From Splendidivirga corallicola (GTDB lineage: Bacteria > Bacteroidota > Bacteroidia > Cytophagales > Cyclobacteriaceae), in contig JAUJEA010000005.1 in the NCBI GenBank assembly GCA_030442035.1, positions 422,688 to 486,687 on the forward strand: 64,000 nt of DNA. Reading direction: 5' to 3'. A program made the position numbers and the translations under genes. Numbering within the stretch: the first letter of the stretch is position 1; the number at the start of each line of letters is the position of its first letter. This document shows positions 61,512 to 64,000 of the stretch, one piece after another. The notes beneath the pieces were generated by a model. The model worked only from the letters and a program-made list of their open reading frames with translations, made no database searches and had not been told where the DNA came from.

Positions 61512-64000
61512 ATGAAATTATTTTATAAGTGGCTCTTAGCTCTGAGTATCTTGGTTTTTTTTGGTACTTCAAAGCTCAGCGCCACACATATCAGAGCAGG
61601 AGAAATTATTGTTGAGCGGATTTCCACACAAAGTTTGACCTTCAGAATAACCATTATAGCATACACAGATACTGATGGTGTAGAATTTGGTGGTGGAACA
61701 CTAAATTTTGGTGATGGTACCGAAGTACCAATTGATACTGAGAAGGAATTCAGTGAAACCAGAGATCTGGGAAATAAAGTGGCCGTTAACATCTTTGTGA
61801 TAGAGCATACTTACCCTGCACCTGGTTTATATACATTGCGATTTTTGGAAAGAAACCGAAATGATAATATCCTGAACATGGTCAATTCAGTCAATACACC
61901 TTTCTATATTGAAACTAAAATGCTGATTGACCCATTTATAGGTTTGAATAATTCCCCTCAATTATTGGTTCCCCCTATTGACAGAGCAGCTTCTGGTGTT
62001 GCTTTTTTTCATAATCCGGGAGCATTTGATCCTGATGGAGACAGCCTGGCTTATCGAATTGTAATCCCCAAGCAGGATATTGATAAAGCCGTTTTTGATT
62101 ATAAGTTTCCCAATGAGAATGTAGAAAAACTTTATGGTGGCTTCGATTATAATATTGCCAATGAGACTGCTGATGGGTCACCAACCTATACCTTGGATCC
62201 GATAACAGGAGATTTAGTTTGGGATGCTCCAGGACGAGCAGGAGAATACAACGTAGCCTTTGTGGTAGAAGAATGGAGAAAAATTGGAGATGAATGGTTT
62301 TTGATAGGTTGTGTAACCAGGGATATGCAGATTATTGTAGAAGAAACCGATAATGAAAGACCCGAACTGATTATTCCTAAAGATACTTGTGTGGTGGCCG
62401 GGACACTCCTGGAGGAAACCATCCAGGGGCAGGATCCGGATGGACATAATATCATTTTAGAAAGTTTTGGAGGTGTGTATGAATTACCAACTTCTCCGGC
62501 CAGTTTTTCACCAAATCCACCGGTTGTTCAGAGTTCTCCGGGAACTTTGGATTTTACCTGGCAAACCAATTGCTTTCATGTCAGACAAAGACCTTACGAA
62601 ATTCAATTTAAAGTAACAGATGATCCGCCTCCACAAAACAGACCGGCTTTGGTTAAATTTGAAACCTGGAATGTGACAGTCATCGGCCCACCACCAGAAG
62701 GGCTTGCCGCTGCAGTGCAACCCGGAAGAGCCATCCAATTGAATTGGGATGCTTACAACTGTAGCAACGCCTCTGTGATGCAGATATACAGAAGAGTCGA
62801 TGAATTTAACTATGAACCGGGACCCTGTGAAACGGGTATTCCCGCTAACAGTGGTTATGAATTAATTGGTACTGTTGATATTACCGAAGCATCTTTCCTC
62901 GATGATAATAATGGGGACGGACTTGATCCAGGAGCCAACTATTGTTACCGACTCGTAGCTGTTTTCCCTCAACCGGGAGGCGGAGAAAGTATCGTCTCCG
63001 AAGAAGTGTGTGCTGAAATCGCTGCCGATGCTCCGGTTATCACTAATGTGGATATAACCAACACCGGAACCAATGATGGTACCATCTGGGTAAGATGGAC
63101 CTCTCCACTGGATGCTGATCCTGTTAACTTCCCTCCTCCTTATCGCTATGAAGTGGCCAGAGCTAATGACTTCGAGGGAAATAACGGACTCACTGTGGTT
63201 ACATCCACCACAGACACTACTTTTACAGATACCGGGCTCAATACAAGGGATGAAGTATTTAATTACAGAATTTATCTCTATGATGCCAATGATGTCCTTG
63301 TTGATTCTTCTGCCACTGCTTCCACAGTAAGGTTGGAACTGGAACCTTTCCTCGGGGGTATTGAACTCAACTGGAGTGCTGAGGTACCTTGGTCTAATAA
63401 TGTACAGGATTTCGCTTACCATTATATCTATCGAAACAGGGTGAATAATGGTAATCCCGATCAATTAGTCCTGATAGATAGTGTCAATGTTTTAAATACC
63501 GGATTTAATTATCTCGACGAAGGACAAAATAATAATGTGCCTTTAGAAGAAGAACTTGAATATTGCTACTTTGTTACTACACAAGGCTCCTATGGAAATG
63601 ACAGGATCATTGAGCCTTTGCTTAATAAATCCCAGATTATTTGTGCGCAGCCAAATGATACCATACCGCCTTGTACTCCTGTAAATCTGACACTGGCCTC
63701 CTGCGAAGAAATTCTCCAGGATTTACCCTGTAATGTCAATTTCTACTCCAATACCATTTCCTGGATGATGAGTAATGCCAGCGAATGTGATCTGGACATC
63801 AGAAGTTACAATGTGTATTTCGCAGAAACACTCGATAGTGAATTCCAGTTGTTAGCCAATGTTACAGATACTTTCTATGTACATCAGGACCTGCAATTCA
63901 TTGGAGGTTGTTACAGAGTAGCTGCAGTGGACAGATCTAACAATGAAAGTGAGATTTCAGAACCTGTTTGTCAGACACTCGATGCCGGTTGTCTTGTTTA
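61512..64000 (+). CDS. Large secreted protein, third tandem paralog (partial, runs off the right edge)
   Basis: Opens at ATG 61512 (MKLFYKWLLALSILVFFGTS, signal peptide) and stays open to the end, 829 codons. It follows the 932-residue paralog block by block: ATHIRAGEIIVERI, NRNDNILNM, IDPFIGLNN, IPKQDIDKAV, EEWRKIGDEWFLIGC, NERPELIIPK. The 5' part is diverged; from 62661 on (residue 384) it is identical to the second copy as far as the window goes. A type B sorting domain would be expected just past the edge. Confidence 0.85.
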   Translation, partial: MKLFYKWLLALSILVFFGTSKLSATHIRAGEIIVERISTQSLTFRITIIAYTDTDGVEFGGGTLNFGDGTEVPIDTEKEFSETRDLGNKVAVNIFVIEHTYPAPGLYTLRFLERNRNDNILNMVNSVNTPFYIETKMLIDPFIGLNNSPQLLVPPIDRAASGVAFFHNPGAFDPDGDSLAYRIVIPKQDIDKAVFDYKFPNENVEKLYGGFDYNIANETADGSPTYTLDPITGDLVWDAPGRAGEYNVAFVVEEWRKIGDEWFLIGCVTRDMQIIVEETDNERPELIIPKDTCVVAGTLLEETIQGQDPDGHNIILESFGGVYELPTSPASFSPNPPVVQSSPGTLDFTWQTNCFHVRQRPYEIQFKVTDDPPPQNRPALVKFETWNVTVIGPPPEGLAAAVQPGRAIQLNWDAYNCSNASVMQIYRRVDEFNYEPGPCETGIPANSGYELIGTVDITEASFLDDNNGDGLDPGANYCYRLVAVFPQPGGGESIVSEEVCAEIAADAPVITNVDITNTGTNDGTIWVRWTSPLDADPVNFPPPYRYEVARANDFEGNNGLTVVTSTTDTTFTDTGLNTRDEVFNYRIYLYDANDVLVDSSATASTVRLELEPFLGGIELNWSAEVPWSNNVQDFAYHYIYRNRVNNGNPDQLVLIDSVNVLNTGFNYLDEGQNNNVPLEEELEYCYFVTTQGSYGNDRIIEPLLNKSQIICAQPNDTIPPCTPVNLTLASCEEILQDLPCNVNFYSNTISWMMSNASECDLDIRSYNVYFAETLDSEFQLLANVTDTFYVHQDLQFIGGCYRVAAVDRSNNESEISEPVCQTLDAGCLV
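62661..64000 (+). repeat. Copy 2 of the long direct repeat (continues past the window)
   Basis: Matches 59678-61017 at an offset of 2983 bp with no mismatch that I found. The same offset also holds for a nearly identical block upstream (62344-62484 against 59361-59501), with only a few changes. Confidence 0.88.

Overview
The window comes from a member of the Bacteroidota, most likely the Cytophagales (a gliding or T9SS-bearing marine or soil type). The evidence is type IX secretion genes (porV, porU), several proteins ending in T9SS C-terminal sorting domains, an ExbB/ExbD/ExbD cluster, promoters of the TTG-N19-TAnnTTTG type, a head-GIN lipoprotein, and a low-GC sequence with few Shine-Dalgarno sites. 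I assign it to this level only; the sequence alone does not name the genus.

Layout. 1-8100: tail of a secreted protein, alanine dehydrogenase, an orphan HsdR_N-type nuclease-like protein, an SLC13 permease, an ATG22-like MFS transporter, and a TonB energising cluster (exbB, a small membrane protein, two exbD). 8105-15652: tRNA-Ser(GGA), then a long minus-strand run (membrane flippase-like protein, two family-2 glycosyltransferases, PP2C phosphatase, NodB deacetylase, tatD, ansA) that looks like an envelope operon. 15655-25510: ruvC, cardiolipin synthase, HIT protein, greA, a TPR histidine kinase, a pentapeptide-repeat membrane protein, and the rsmA-mgtE-hydroxyacid dehydrogenase operon. 25644-32065: pdxA, then the classical lipid/translation operon yceD-rpmF-plsX-fabH-efp-accB-accC, so the organism has parts of a normal type II fatty acid synthase. 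32143-40936: a putative outer-membrane barrel, head-GIN lipoprotein, YceI, then porV-porU.

41928-50062 is the most interesting part: one 2431-residue megasynthase with the order KS-AT-DH-pseudoKR-ER-KR-ACP-TE, followed by its own Sfp-type phosphopantetheinyl transferase. The order is that of animal type I fatty acid synthase or a fully reducing iterative PKS, but the TE is of the type II (RifR/SrfAD) kind. It has no tailoring or transport genes beside it and sits behind a 990-bp AT-rich gap next to the T9SS genes.

50191-56651: a sorbosone dehydrogenase-like lipoprotein, a CBS protein, DoxX, and the sdhC-sdhA-sdhB operon, which is interrupted by a gene for a four-helix-bundle (23S rRNA intervening-sequence type) protein. 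56860-64000: three tandem paralogous secreted proteins. The first ends in a type A T9SS sorting domain and the second in a type B domain. The second and third (cut by the window edge) share a stretch of at least 1340 bp with no difference that I could find by reading, although their 5' parts have diverged.
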